A stretch of 64,000 nt of DNA, taken from positions 286,866 to 350,865 of the forward strand of contig CACGUF010000001.1 of NCBI GenBank assembly GCA_902576125.1, given 5' to 3'. Positions 10,992 through 21,174 of the stretch are shown one piece after another. This stretch comes from an uncultured Alphaproteobacteria bacterium. GTDB taxonomy: Bacteria; Pseudomonadota; Alphaproteobacteria; HIMB59; GCA-002718135. Below the pieces are notes generated by a model. The model saw nothing but the letters and a program-made list of their open reading frames with translations, had not been told where the DNA came from and did not search any database. Numbering within the stretch: the first letter of the stretch is position 1; each line of letters begins with the position of its first letter. The position numbers and the translations under genes were made by a program.

Positions 10992-11725
10992 GTATTTGGG
11001 GAAAGTTGCTTGGAGGTGCTGCAGGTTTTGCATTAGGCGGTCCAATTGGAGCAATATTAGGTGTAATGGCTGGTAGTGCCTTTGATAGAAAAAAACAAAA
11101 TCATTTTAATTATTCTCGAATCTCTCAAGAGCAAAAACAACAAATATTTACAATTAGTTTTATTATATTAGCTGCAAAACTTGCTAAAAGTGATGGTCAA
11201 GTAACTGATGATGAAATTCAAGCTTTTAAGGAAAAATTTAATGTTCCAAAATCTGAATTAAGCAAAGTAGGAAAAATTTTTAATGAAGCAAAAAAAGATG
11301 TATATGGATATAAGCAAATTGCAGATCAGGTTGGTATAGTCTTTTCGGATAATAAAATATTACTTGAAGAAATGCTTAATAATTTATTTTTTATTGCAGC
11401 ATCTGATGGTCAAATATCTGTGAATGAGATTGATTTATTAAGATCAATCTCTCAATCATTTTCCTTCGATGAAAAAATATTCCAAAGAATATTTCAGCTT
11501 AATTTAAAAGATAATACTTCAGATCCTTACAAAATATTGACTGTTAGCAGAGATGATTCTGATCAGGAAATTAGAAAAAAATGGATAGAATTAAATAAAG
11601 CACACCATCCTGATAATTTAATTGCTAAAGGCATGCCAAAAGAATTCATCGAACAATCAAACAAAGAACTTGCCGCAATTAACCTTGCATATGACAAAAT
11701 CAAAGAAATTAGAGCAAAATCTTGA
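10988..11725 (+). CDS. djlA: DjlA-like co-chaperone (TerB-like plus C-terminal J-domain)
   Basis: GGPIGAILGVMAGSAFD N-terminus; C-terminal J-domain with HHPD-like HPD (KAHHPDNL). Confidence 0.85.
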   Translation: MSIWGKLLGGAAGFALGGPIGAILGVMAGSAFDRKKQNHFNYSRISQEQKQQIFTISFIILAAKLAKSDGQVTDDEIQAFKEKFNVPKSELSKVGKIFNEAKKDVYGYKQIADQVGIVFSDNKILLEEMLNNLFFIAASDGQISVNEIDLLRSISQSFSFDEKIFQRIFQLNLKDNTSDPYKILTVSRDDSDQEIRKKWIELNKAHHPDNLIAKGMPKEFIEQSNKELAAINLAYDKIKEIRAKS

Positions 11726-12696
11726 TACCAGAAGAGTTATCAATACAAGTAATTGAAAAAGTATATAAAGAAATTCAAAACTTTATTAATGTTACTCCTC
11801 TTATAAAAGCTAATCAATTTATTGATGAAGATTTAAATACAAATCTTTATTTAAAATTTGAATGCTTTCAAAAAAGTGGATCATTTAAAGCTAGAGGTGC
11901 AATTAATAATATTCTTTCCACTGATAAAAAAGATCTTGAAAATGGAATTACGGCTGTTAGTGCTGGTAATCATGCAATTGCTGCATCTTATGCTGCAAAT
12001 ATTTTTAATCTTAAAAATAAAATATTTCTTTATGAATCAGCAAATCCTTACAGAGTAATGCAGTGTAAAAATTATAATGCAAATATTTTATTTACAAATA
12101 AAAATAAAGCATTTGAGGAAGTTAAAAGTGCAGAAAAGGAAGGTTATAAATTTGTGCACCCATTTGATGGAATAAACACCTTACAGGGATCAGCTACACT
12201 TGGTTTAGAAATTATAAATCAAATGAATAATATTAATACAAAGCTAGATAATGTCTTAATATCAGTTGGTGGTGGTGGTTTGATTAGCGGTGTAGGCTCT
12301 GCCCTCAAACAATTTTTTCCTGAAATTAAAATAATTGGTGTTGAACCTGATAACGCAAAAGGAATGACAGAAAGTTTAAAAATAGATGCTCCATTAAGCA
12401 AGGTGCAAATAAATAGTATAGCGGATAGCTTATGTGCACCTCTTCATATGCCTTATTCATTTAATGTTGCTAAAAATTTAATTGATCAAATGGTTAATGT
12501 CTCTGATCAAGAAATGATAAATTATATGTTGTATACGTTTAAAAATCTAAAATTATTATTAGAGCCTGCTTGCGTAGCTGGTTTTGCTGCTTTAAAAAAA
12601 TTAAATTCTTCAAAATTTAAAGGTCAAAATACCTTAATTATATTATGTGGTTCTAATATTGATTATGCATCTTGGAATACATTAGTTAAAAACTAA
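11722..12696 (+). CDS. Serine/threonine dehydratase, PLP-dependent
   Basis: FECFQKSGSFKARGAINN (PLP Lys) and SVGGGGLISGVGSALK. Confidence 0.88.
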   Translation: MIPEELSIQVIEKVYKEIQNFINVTPLIKANQFIDEDLNTNLYLKFECFQKSGSFKARGAINNILSTDKKDLENGITAVSAGNHAIAASYAANIFNLKNKIFLYESANPYRVMQCKNYNANILFTNKNKAFEEVKSAEKEGYKFVHPFDGINTLQGSATLGLEIINQMNNINTKLDNVLISVGGGGLISGVGSALKQFFPEIKIIGVEPDNAKGMTESLKIDAPLSKVQINSIADSLCAPLHMPYSFNVAKNLIDQMVNVSDQEMINYMLYTFKNLKLLLEPACVAGFAALKKLNSSKFKGQNTLIILCGSNIDYASWNTLVKN

Positions 12697-13793
12697 TTAT
12701 ATAAAATCCCACCTGTAATATTTTTTTTAACACCTGTAGTATTTGGTGTACTTAAAATTAACTTTTTAATAGATCTAATGCCAATATATCCAAACATTTG
12801 TGATTCAATTAAATCCCCATTTAATCCATAATCATCAATTAAAGAAATTTTTAATTGATAATCTAATTTCTTTATTTGTGCTATTAAATATTTATTTTTT
12901 CTTCCACCACCCGTAAATATTATTTCATCCACTTCAGAGCAAATTTTATTATCTAATAATTTCACTATAGAGAAAATTGTGAAATTTATAGCTGTTCTCA
13001 GTGCGTTATGAACTTGCATTTTTTTTAATTCTTTCATTAAATAATGAAAGTTATTTCTATCTAAAGATTTTGGGTATTTTTTTTTAAAAAATCTATCTTT
13101 TTTAAATAAATCAAAAATTTTAATATTTATATTACCTTTTGAAGCTAATTTACCATCTTTGTCGTATTTTTTTTTAAAATAATACATCATTAAGTCATCT
13201 GATATTGCATTAGCTGGACCGATATCAGAAGATATAAAAATTTTTTTATGTATTAATGCAAAATTTGCTACTCCACCTAAATTTATTATTGCAGCATTTT
13301 TATTAATTTTTTCAATTAGATGTTTATGGTAAAATGCACCAATTGGTGCACCCTGACCTCCATTTTTTATATCATTAATTCTAAAGTTACTGATCACTTG
13401 TATTTTAAAAAAATTTGATATTAATTCTGGATTACCTAGTTGTATTGAAATATTTTTATTTGGAATATGTAATATGGTTTGGCCACTTAAACTTATATAG
13501 TCAACATATTTTTTTGCGATCCTAAATTCCTTAAAAAATTTTTTCAAATATTTTATTACCAAATTTGATATTTTAATATCCTGAGCATGTATTAATTTTT
13601 TTTTATTAATTTGTTGTATATTTATTTTTTTAATTTTAATTTGCTCATTAAGTAAATATTGATAACTTTTTTCTTTGATTATTTTAATCTTATTAACTCC
13701 ATCTGTTGAAATATAAGAAATATCAATTCCATCCATAGATGTTCCTGTCATTATGCCGATGATATTAAATATGTTCTTTTTTTTCATTAACAA
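12693..13793 (-). CDS. anmK: Anhydro-N-acetylmuramic acid kinase
   Basis: GIMTGTSMDGIDIS N-terminal motif; IFTGGGRKNKYL. Confidence 0.93.
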   Translation of the reverse strand: MLMKKKNIFNIIGIMTGTSMDGIDISYISTDGVNKIKIIKEKSYQYLLNEQIKIKKINIQQINKKKLIHAQDIKISNLVIKYLKKFFKEFRIAKKYVDYISLSGQTILHIPNKNISIQLGNPELISNFFKIQVISNFRINDIKNGGQGAPIGAFYHKHLIEKINKNAAIINLGGVANFALIHKKIFISSDIGPANAISDDLMMYYFKKKYDKDGKLASKGNINIKIFDLFKKDRFFKKKYPKSLDRNNFHYLMKELKKMQVHNALRTAINFTIFSIVKLLDNKICSEVDEIIFTGGGRKNKYLIAQIKKLDYQLKISLIDDYGLNGDLIESQMFGYIGIRSIKKLILSTPNTTGVKKNITGGILYN

Positions 13794-13816
13794 ATCTCTA
13801 TAACATTCATAAATTT

Positions 13817-14767
13817 ATGATGTCACTAGATAATAATATTAAAGCTATTTTTTTGATTATATTAGGCATGTTTGTTTTTGCTATTCAAGATACATTGATT
13901 AAACTGATGTCTGATTCAATAAATATTTACACAATTTATATAATTAGATCTATAGTTGGAGTTTTAGTTATTTCTACTTACTGCTGGATTTATAAAATTA
14001 AAATAATTTTCAAAACTTATTATCCTTTAATAACTATTTTTAGGGTATTCATATTTTTTTTTGGTTTTAGTTTATATTATTTTTCTTTATCAAAGATTTC
14101 TTTACCTGAAGCAGTGACTTTATTTTTTATAAGTCCTTTTTTTGTAACTATAAGTTCAAAATTTATTATTGGTGAAAATATTGGCATATATAGATGGAGT
14201 GCAATTTTAATTGGTTTTACTGGAGTTTACTTAGTTCTAGATCCAAATTTTAATGATTTTAATATTTATAGTCTATTCCCAATCTTTTGTGCTTTTTTCT
14301 ACGCACTAACAGTAGTAATTCAGAAAAAAACATCTGATAAAGACTCTATATTTACTCAAATAATGCATACTTATTTATCAGCTATTGTTTTCTCAGTTAT
14401 AATTTTCTTTTTTGTAAATAATTTAACATTTACTCCGTATCAATTGTTAGAATACAAATTTGTACTTATGAGCTGGAATATTCCTAGTTTAAATTATTTT
14501 ATATTACTAATAATTATTGGTTTCACTGCAGTAATTGGATTTTTTTCTATTTTTGGAGCCTATATAATAGGATCACCATCAACCATTGCTCCTTATGAAT
14601 ATAGTTTGATAATTTGGTCATTATTATTTGGTTATTTTATTTGGAATGATTATCTAACATTAAAAGGTATGACTGGACTTTTATTAATATTAATTGCCAG
14701 TTTTTTTACTTTATATAGAGAATATTATTTAAGTATTAAAATTAACACAGATAAACCAATAAGATGA
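13817..14767 (+). CDS. EamA/DMT-family transporter
   Basis: ~10 TM, LSKISLPEAVTLFFISPFFVT; EamA repeat pattern. Confidence 0.85.
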   Translation: MMSLDNNIKAIFLIILGMFVFAIQDTLIKLMSDSINIYTIYIIRSIVGVLVISTYCWIYKIKIIFKTYYPLITIFRVFIFFFGFSLYYFSLSKISLPEAVTLFFISPFFVTISSKFIIGENIGIYRWSAILIGFTGVYLVLDPNFNDFNIYSLFPIFCAFFYALTVVIQKKTSDKDSIFTQIMHTYLSAIVFSVIIFFFVNNLTFTPYQLLEYKFVLMSWNIPSLNYFILLIIIGFTAVIGFFSIFGAYIIGSPSTIAPYEYSLIIWSLLFGYFIWNDYLTLKGMTGLLLILIASFFTLYREYYLSIKINTDKPIR

Positions 14768-14866
14768 TTTTAAACAGCTTATCAACAAACATATGCACAT
14801 TAAATTTTTTTTTTTATCTTTTTTATTTGAAAATTATTATTTCTAAAGCTAGATTATAATTACTTA

Positions 14867-14978
14867 TTACACGCAAAGGTAGTAAGCAAATTAAATAGGG
14901 GAAACTCTATTTAGTTTGTATCGGGAGGAAATGCACGATACATAAAAAAGACCTAGCTTGCTGGGTCTTTTTTTTTTC
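14867..14978 (+). ncRNA. Unassigned structured RNA (sRNA or 5' leader) with two strong hairpins plus terminator
   Basis: TATAAT at 14855-14860. Hairpin 14887-14918 (CAAATTAAATAGGG/CTCTATTTAGTTTG with GAAA loop). Hairpin 14918-14941 (GTATCG/CGATAC). Then a GC hairpin followed by a T-run. Confidence 0.6.
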
Positions 14979-14980
14979 CA
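14944..14980 (+). terminator. Rho-independent terminator
   Basis: AAAAAAGACCTAGCTTGCTGGGTCTTTTTTTTTT: 9-bp self-complementary arms followed by a U-tract. Confidence 0.85.
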
Positions 14981-15011
14981 TAAACTTATTAATTATAATA
15001 AGAGTCAATCT

Positions 15012-15593
15012 ATGTCTTTTAAAAAATATGATAACATTTTAGATATTTTTTTAAATAATCTTATACCAGAAATTAAAATTTCCGTTTCTAAAGGAAATAA
15101 AATATTTGGGGCTTTTGTAATAAAAAAAACTGATTTCAGTTTAATTGTTACAGGTACAAATAACGAAATGGAAAATCCAATTTTTCATGGAGAAATTTCT
15201 ACTATTATAAATTTTTTTAAATTAAGAAATTTAAACCCAAAAGATTATTTATTTATTTCCTCTCATGAGCCTTGTTCTTTATGTTTGTCAGCAATTACTT
15301 GGAGTGGTTTTGATAATTTTTATTATTTATTCCATTATAAAGAAACTGAGTCTACTTTTAATATTCCTCATGATCTTAAAATTTTAAAAGAAGTCTTTAA
15401 AATTGACAAAGGTGAATATTCAAAAAATAACAATTTCTGGCAAAGTTACTCAATTATAGAGGAAATTAAAGAACTACAAAATTCAGAAAACGCTAAATTA
15501 TTAGCAAAAATTAAAGAAATTTATAAAATTTTTGAAGAGATATCAAAAAATTATCAATCATCTAAAATTTCAAACCATATTCCTCTAAAATAA
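15012..15593 (+). CDS. Nucleoside/nucleotide deaminase-like (CDA fold) protein; listed TTG start (14958) is inside the terminator, so the ATG at 15012 is preferred
   Basis: Zn motifs HGE (FHGEISTI) and SSHEPCSLCLSAITWSG. Confidence 0.8.
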   Translation: MSFKKYDNILDIFLNNLIPEIKISVSKGNKIFGAFVIKKTDFSLIVTGTNNEMENPIFHGEISTIINFFKLRNLNPKDYLFISSHEPCSLCLSAITWSGFDNFYYLFHYKETESTFNIPHDLKILKEVFKIDKGEYSKNNNFWQSYSIIEEIKELQNSENAKLLAKIKEIYKIFEEISKNYQSSKISNHIPLK

Positions 15594-15628
15594 TTGAAAA
15601 TATTCAATAATAGGTATAAATAATCTTT

Positions 15629-15776
15629 AACGGGAGATACTGTAAACTATACAGAGCCGAAGGAGCAACGACCCGGAAACTCTCAGGCATAAAGGACCGT
15701 TAGAAAAAAAAATCTGGAAAAGAGATTTGTCTCTACCGAAGGAGTAAAAACTCTCAGGTAAATATACAGAGAGGGC
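15629..15776 (+). promoter_or_regulatory. Tandem glycine riboswitch
   Basis: Two aptamers: CGGGAGA..GAGCCGAAGGAGCAA..CCGGAAACTCTCAGGCATAAAGGACCG and AGAGA..CTCTACCGAAGGAGTAAAAACTCTCAGGTAAA..ACAGAGAGGG; immediately upstream of gcvT. Confidence 0.95.
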
Positions 15777-15791
15777 TTAATAGGAGTCATT

Positions 15792-16913
15792 TTGACTGAA
15801 GAAGCTCTAAAAAATATTTATTTAAAAGATTTTCATAAAAAAAATGATGCTAAATTTATAGCATTCGCTGGTTATGATATGCCAATTAATTACAAGCAAG
15901 GCATTATAAACGAGCACCTACATGTAAGAAATCATACTGGCGTCTTTGATGTTTCTCATATGGGTCAGATTCTTATTCCTTTTAGTGAAAAAAATATTTC
16001 AGCTTTAGAGTCTTACATACCTTTGAATATAAAACACATTATATCTAACAAATGTCACTATTCATTTATTTTAAATTCTAATGGTGGAATTGTTGATGAT
16101 GTTATGATTTCAAAAATTAAATTTGATAATAGAGAATTTGTATATATAGTTTATAATTCATCAAGAAAAAAAATACTTAATAAAATTTTTAATGCAACTA
16201 TTTCAAATTTTAAAATTTTTGAAGATCGATGTTTGATAGCAATACAAGGGCCTGAATCTTTTACTTCTATTAGTTCGATATTAAATTTACCTGCATCTAT
16301 GAATTTTTTAAATATTCAAGTTCTTCAATATGAAGATAGTGATCTTTTTATTTCTAGATCTGGCTATACTGGTGAAGATGGTTTCGAGATATCAATATTA
16401 AATAATAAAGCAGAAAAATTAATTAGTGATATTATCAATAATAATAATGCAATATTGTGTGGCTTAGGTTGTCGTGATTCATTAAGATTAGAAGCTGGTC
16501 TAAGTTTATATGGAAATGAAATAAATGAAAATATAAATCCTGTACAAGCAGGTTTATCATGGGCTTTAGATAAAAATAGATTGCAAGATAATAATTTAAA
16601 TGGTTCTAAAATTTTATCACAGGCATTAAGCTCTATTCCATCACTAAAAAAAATTGGATTAAGTCCAATAAACAAAATCATGTTAAGGAATAAGATGACT
16701 ATTCATAATAATAATAAAGAAGAAATAGGATTTATTACTAGTGGCTGTTACTCGCCAATTTTAAAAAAATCAATTGGAATTGGATACATAAATAAAATTA
16801 CAAATATTTCTGAAAAAAATTACGTTAATGTTCGTGATAAATATGAAGAAATTAAACTTGAGAAAATTCCATTTGTGAAAAAAAAATATAAAAAAGGAGA
16901 TAAATATGGGTGA
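15792..16913 (+). CDS. gcvT: Glycine cleavage system T protein (aminomethyltransferase), TTG start
   Basis: FAGYDMPINYKQGIINEHLHVRNHTGVFDVSHMGQ; riboswitch-linked operon. Confidence 0.94.
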   Translation: MTEEALKNIYLKDFHKKNDAKFIAFAGYDMPINYKQGIINEHLHVRNHTGVFDVSHMGQILIPFSEKNISALESYIPLNIKHIISNKCHYSFILNSNGGIVDDVMISKIKFDNREFVYIVYNSSRKKILNKIFNATISNFKIFEDRCLIAIQGPESFTSISSILNLPASMNFLNIQVLQYEDSDLFISRSGYTGEDGFEISILNNKAEKLISDIINNNNAILCGLGCRDSLRLEAGLSLYGNEINENINPVQAGLSWALDKNRLQDNNLNGSKILSQALSSIPSLKKIGLSPINKIMLRNKMTIHNNNKEEIGFITSGCYSPILKKSIGIGYINKITNISEKNYVNVRDKYEEIKLEKIPFVKKKYKKGDKYG

Positions 16914-17277
16914 AAAAAAATATACTGAAGAGCATGAATGGGTTCAGCTTAGTGGCGAAATTGCAACTGTAGGCATTACAAATCATGCTCAGGAAAGTTT
17001 AGGTGATATCGTTTTTGTTGATTTACCAAATATAGGTAAAGAGGTTAAAGCAAAAGAAGAATTATGTGTTATTGAGTCTGTGAAAGCTGCTTCAGATATT
17101 TACTCACCTTTAGATGGTGAAGTTACAGAAATAAATGATAATTTGTCAAACGATGCATCTATAGTTAATCAAGATGCTGAAAATGAAGGGTGGATATTCA
17201 AAATAAAAGTATCTAACCCAGAACAATATAATACTTTAATGTCTTTAGATCAGTATTTAAAATTTTTGGATAAATAA
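16906..17277 (+). CDS. gcvH: Glycine cleavage system H protein
   Basis: YTEEHEWVQLSGEIATVGITNHAQESLGDIVFVDLP; lipoyl Lys in ESVKAASDIYSP. Confidence 0.97.
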   Translation: MGEKKYTEEHEWVQLSGEIATVGITNHAQESLGDIVFVDLPNIGKEVKAKEELCVIESVKAASDIYSPLDGEVTEINDNLSNDASIVNQDAENEGWIFKIKVSNPEQYNTLMSLDQYLKFLDK

Positions 17278-20130
17278 ATGATTGATATAAATTCTTTTGC
17301 AAGTAGACACATTGGACCAAGAAATGATGATATAGATTCTATGTTAAAATTCATAAAATGTAAAAATCTTGATGAACTAATACAAAAAACTGTCCCTGAT
17401 CATATTTTATTTAAAGATAAATTAAAATTAAAACCAGGTATGTCAGAAGAATTTAATAAAGTTAATATGCAGCTTTTATCTTTAAAAAATAAATTCAAAA
17501 AAACATATATTGGCCTCGGTTATCATAATACTGTGACACCAAGTGTTATTTTGAGAAATATTCTTGAAAATCCTGGTTGGTATACTGCTTATACACCATA
17601 TCAGCCTGAAGTCTCTCAAGGTCGTTTAGAAATGCTAATGAACTTTCAACAAATGATAATTGATCTTACCGGATTAGATATTGCTAACGCATCTTTATTA
17701 GATGAGAGTACCGCTGCTGCAGAAGCAATGATGATGGCATATAAGATTAAAAAAAATAAACAGCAAACCTTTTGTATTCAAAATACTTGTCATCCTCAAA
17801 CTTTATCAGTTTTAAGAACAAGAGCTAATCCTCTTGGAATAAAAATTATTGAAGGTAAACCAAACGAAGATACTTTTGGTTGCTTAATACAAAATCCTGA
17901 TACCTATGGAGAAATTGAAGATTTAGAAACACTTATTAAAAGTAATAAATCTAAGCAAATTGTATCAATTGTTGCCGCAGATATTATGAGTATGGTTATT
18001 ATGAATTCTCCAGGCTCCTATGATGCTGATATTGTTATAGGTAATTCTCAACGTTTTGGAGTTCCAATGGGATTAGGAGGGCCTCATGCTGCATTTTTTG
18101 CAACTAAAGATGAGTTCAAAAGATTAATGCCAGGTAGGTTAATAGGTGTATCAGTAGATAGAAATAATAAAAGATCCTACAGAATGGCTCTTCAAACTCG
18201 TGAACAACACATAAGAAGAGAAAAAGCAACCAGCAATATATGTACTGCTCAAGCTTTATTAGCAATAATTGCAGCAGCTTATGCTATTTATCATGGGCCT
18301 GAAAGGTTAAAAAATATTGCTTCAAATATAAATTACAATACTAGATATCTTAAAACATCATTAGAAAAATTAAATTATAAAATTAAATCTAATAAATATT
18401 TTGATACAATAGTCATTGAGGATACCAAAGCTAAAGAGTGGTTTAATAAATCAGTGGATGAGGGAATTAATTTTAGACTTATTAATAACACAACATTTTC
18501 AATAACTATCGATGAAACTACAACTTTAGAAGACATCGATAATCTAATTGCTTTTTTTAATACAACCAATAAAAAAATAGATGCCAATGAAATTGAAAAG
18601 AATCTTGAACCTATTTTTAATGATGAAAATATTCTTAGAAAAGATAAAATATTATCACATCCAATATTTAATATTTATCATTCTGAGACAGAAATGATGC
18701 GATATCTAAAAAAATTAGAAAATAAAGATATTGCACTCAATAGATCAATGATTCCACTTGGTTCATGTACTATGAAATTAAATGCAGCCTCAGAAATGTT
18801 ACCAATAACACTACCAGGATTTGCAAACGCCCATCCTTTTTTAGAAAAAAAACAAAGAGAGGGCTATAATCAAATGATGAGAGAGTTAATATCTATGCTT
18901 AAAGATATAACAGGATTTGATGCAATATCATTACAACCAAATGCAGGAGCTCAAGGTGAATTTGCAGGCTTACTTGCAATTAAAAAATTTCATGAGTCTA
19001 ATAATGATTATGATAGAAATGTTTGTTTAATACCTAATAGTGCTCATGGAACTAATCCAGCAAGTGCGCAGATGTGTGGTATGGAAGTATCAATTGTGAA
19101 ATGTGATATTTTAGGAAACGTAGATTTAAATCATTTGGATATTAAAATTAAAGAAGCTGGAAATAAATTAGCAGCTTTGATGATTACTTATCCATCTACA
19201 CATGGCGTATTTGAAGAATCAATATCTAAAATTTGTGAATTAATTCATAATGCTGGTGGTCAAGTATATATGGATGGTGCTAATTTAAATGCAATGGTAG
19301 GAATTGCAAAACCTGGAAAATTTGGCCCTGATGTATCTCATATGAATCTTCATAAAACTTTTTGTATTCCACATGGAGGAGGTGGTCCAGGAATGGGCCC
19401 TATTGGAGTTAAATCACATCTAGAAAATTTTTTACCAGGACATCCAATTGTGAAAAATGAGCTTGGTTTAACAAAACTTGATGCGGTTTCTGCGGCACCA
19501 TGGGGGAGCCCTTCAATTTTACCTATTTCCTACTCATATATTTCAATGATGGGAGATGAAGGATTAAAGTTAGCTACACAAATAGCAATTTTAAATGCCA
19601 ATTATATAAAAGAAAAATTAAGTGATTTTTTTCCTCTTTTATATTCTGGTAAAAACGGAATGGTTGCTCATGAGTGCATAATTGATATTCGCCCAATTAA
19701 AGATGAATTAAATATTTCTGAAGAAGATATTGCAAAAAGACTTATTGATTACGGTTTCCATGCCCCAACTATGTCCTTTCCTGTTCCAGGAACTTTAATG
19801 ATCGAACCCACTGAAAGTGAATCAAAAGAAGAAATTGATAGGTTTTGTACAGCTATGATTTCTATACATAATGAAATTCAAAAAATACGAGATGGCACTT
19901 ATGATACTGAAGATAATCCAATTAAAAACTCACCACATACAATAGAGGAAGTTTCTGCAGATGAATGGACCCATAAATATACAAGAGCGGAAGCAGTTTA
20001 TCCTCATTCTTACTTATACAATAATAAGTATTGGCCACCTGTTGCAAGAATAGATAATGTATATGGTGATAGAAATCTTTTTTGTGTATGCCCACCTATT
20101 GAGGATTATGAAGATGTATCCAATGCATAA
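17278..20130 (+). CDS. gcvP: Glycine dehydrogenase (decarboxylating), single-chain P protein
   Basis: 950 aa; RHIGPRNDDIDSML N-terminus and DGANLNAMVGIAKPGKFGPDVSHMNLHKTFCIPHGGGGPG. Confidence 0.97.
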   Translation: MIDINSFASRHIGPRNDDIDSMLKFIKCKNLDELIQKTVPDHILFKDKLKLKPGMSEEFNKVNMQLLSLKNKFKKTYIGLGYHNTVTPSVILRNILENPGWYTAYTPYQPEVSQGRLEMLMNFQQMIIDLTGLDIANASLLDESTAAAEAMMMAYKIKKNKQQTFCIQNTCHPQTLSVLRTRANPLGIKIIEGKPNEDTFGCLIQNPDTYGEIEDLETLIKSNKSKQIVSIVAADIMSMVIMNSPGSYDADIVIGNSQRFGVPMGLGGPHAAFFATKDEFKRLMPGRLIGVSVDRNNKRSYRMALQTREQHIRREKATSNICTAQALLAIIAAAYAIYHGPERLKNIASNINYNTRYLKTSLEKLNYKIKSNKYFDTIVIEDTKAKEWFNKSVDEGINFRLINNTTFSITIDETTTLEDIDNLIAFFNTTNKKIDANEIEKNLEPIFNDENILRKDKILSHPIFNIYHSETEMMRYLKKLENKDIALNRSMIPLGSCTMKLNAASEMLPITLPGFANAHPFLEKKQREGYNQMMRELISMLKDITGFDAISLQPNAGAQGEFAGLLAIKKFHESNNDYDRNVCLIPNSAHGTNPASAQMCGMEVSIVKCDILGNVDLNHLDIKIKEAGNKLAALMITYPSTHGVFEESISKICELIHNAGGQVYMDGANLNAMVGIAKPGKFGPDVSHMNLHKTFCIPHGGGGPGMGPIGVKSHLENFLPGHPIVKNELGLTKLDAVSAAPWGSPSILPISYSYISMMGDEGLKLATQIAILNANYIKEKLSDFFPLLYSGKNGMVAHECIIDIRPIKDELNISEEDIAKRLIDYGFHAPTMSFPVPGTLMIEPTESESKEEIDRFCTAMISIHNEIQKIRDGTYDTEDNPIKNSPHTIEEVSADEWTHKYTRAEAVYPHSYLYNNKYWPPVARIDNVYGDRNLFCVCPPIEDYEDVSNA

Positions 20131-20134
20131 CTAA

Positions 20135-21163
20135 ATGATTTATTTAAATTTACTTTTAGTTTTTATATGTATTGTATTTATTCATGAATTTGGTCATTAT
20201 CTCTTTGCAAGAATATTTAAAGCTGAAGTTACAGATTTTTCTATTGGCTTTGGAAAACCATTATTGAAATTCACGGATAAAAATAATACTGTTTGGAAAA
20301 TAGCACCTATACCTCTGGGTGGATATGTAAAAATAAAAGGCCTTGATACAGTTTTTCAAAAAAAACAAAATCAAGAACCTGGCTCTTTTCAATCACTCAA
20401 ACTATATCAAAAAATCTTAATTCTTTTTGCTGGTAGTTTTTTTAATATATTCTCTGCATGGATAGCTTTGTTTAGTATATTCTTTTTTTTCGGAATTGCT
20501 TCATTTGCCCCTATAATAGGTAAGGTCTTAGAAAATTCTTCTGCTGAAAAAAATGATTTACGAGTTAATGATGTTATTATTTCTGTTAATGATAGTCAAA
20601 TATATGAGTTTAGTGATATTCCTAAAGCTTTAGGTAATAGTAAATATATCTCAATATTAATTCAAAGAAACAATGATCTTATAGAAAAGAATTTTGAATT
20701 GAATTTTAATGAAGAAATAAATAAATTTGTAATAGGTATCACAACTAATAGTGAGCCAGTTATTGATAAATTTAATTTAAATAAATCAATCCAACAATCT
20801 TTATTTTTCATTCCAACCTACTATTTTGCTTCTATAAATTTTTTAACCCAATCTTATCAAGACAATACTCTAAAAGAACAATTAGCTGGACCAGTAGGAA
20901 TTGTAAAAATGGCTGATCAAATGATGTTAGATAAACTAAGAGGTGTAATTTTTTTATTTATTGTAATTTCTTTATTTGTAGGTGTTTTTAATCTTTTGCC
21001 TATTCCACTTCTTGATGGAGGGCACATTGTTTACTTTATAATAAGTAAAATTTTTGCAAATTCCCTTCCTGAACTAGTAACAAGAATTTATATTACAACT
21101 GGATTAACAATTATATCTTTTTTATTTATTTTTGTTACATTTAACGATATTTTTTATAAATAA
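20135..21163 (+). CDS. rseP: RseP-like site-2 membrane metalloprotease (M50)
   Basis: HEFGH zinc motif, PDZ region, LLPIPLLDGGHIVYF. Confidence 0.9.
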   Translation: MIYLNLLLVFICIVFIHEFGHYLFARIFKAEVTDFSIGFGKPLLKFTDKNNTVWKIAPIPLGGYVKIKGLDTVFQKKQNQEPGSFQSLKLYQKILILFAGSFFNIFSAWIALFSIFFFFGIASFAPIIGKVLENSSAEKNDLRVNDVIISVNDSQIYEFSDIPKALGNSKYISILIQRNNDLIEKNFELNFNEEINKFVIGITTNSEPVIDKFNLNKSIQQSLFFIPTYYFASINFLTQSYQDNTLKEQLAGPVGIVKMADQMMLDKLRGVIFLFIVISLFVGVFNLLPIPLLDGGHIVYFIISKIFANSLPELVTRIYITTGLTIISFLFIFVTFNDIFYK

Positions 21164-21174
21164 TTTTTAATGAA

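Noticed and set aside
14867-14978. Possible SRP RNA, c-di-GMP-I or purine riboswitch identity for the structured RNA
   Set aside because: Local resemblances only (GGAGGAAA; ACGCAAAGG). The diagnostic cores (for example GGAAGGAAGCAG of SRP, paired GEMM helices) are absent, so it is left unassigned.
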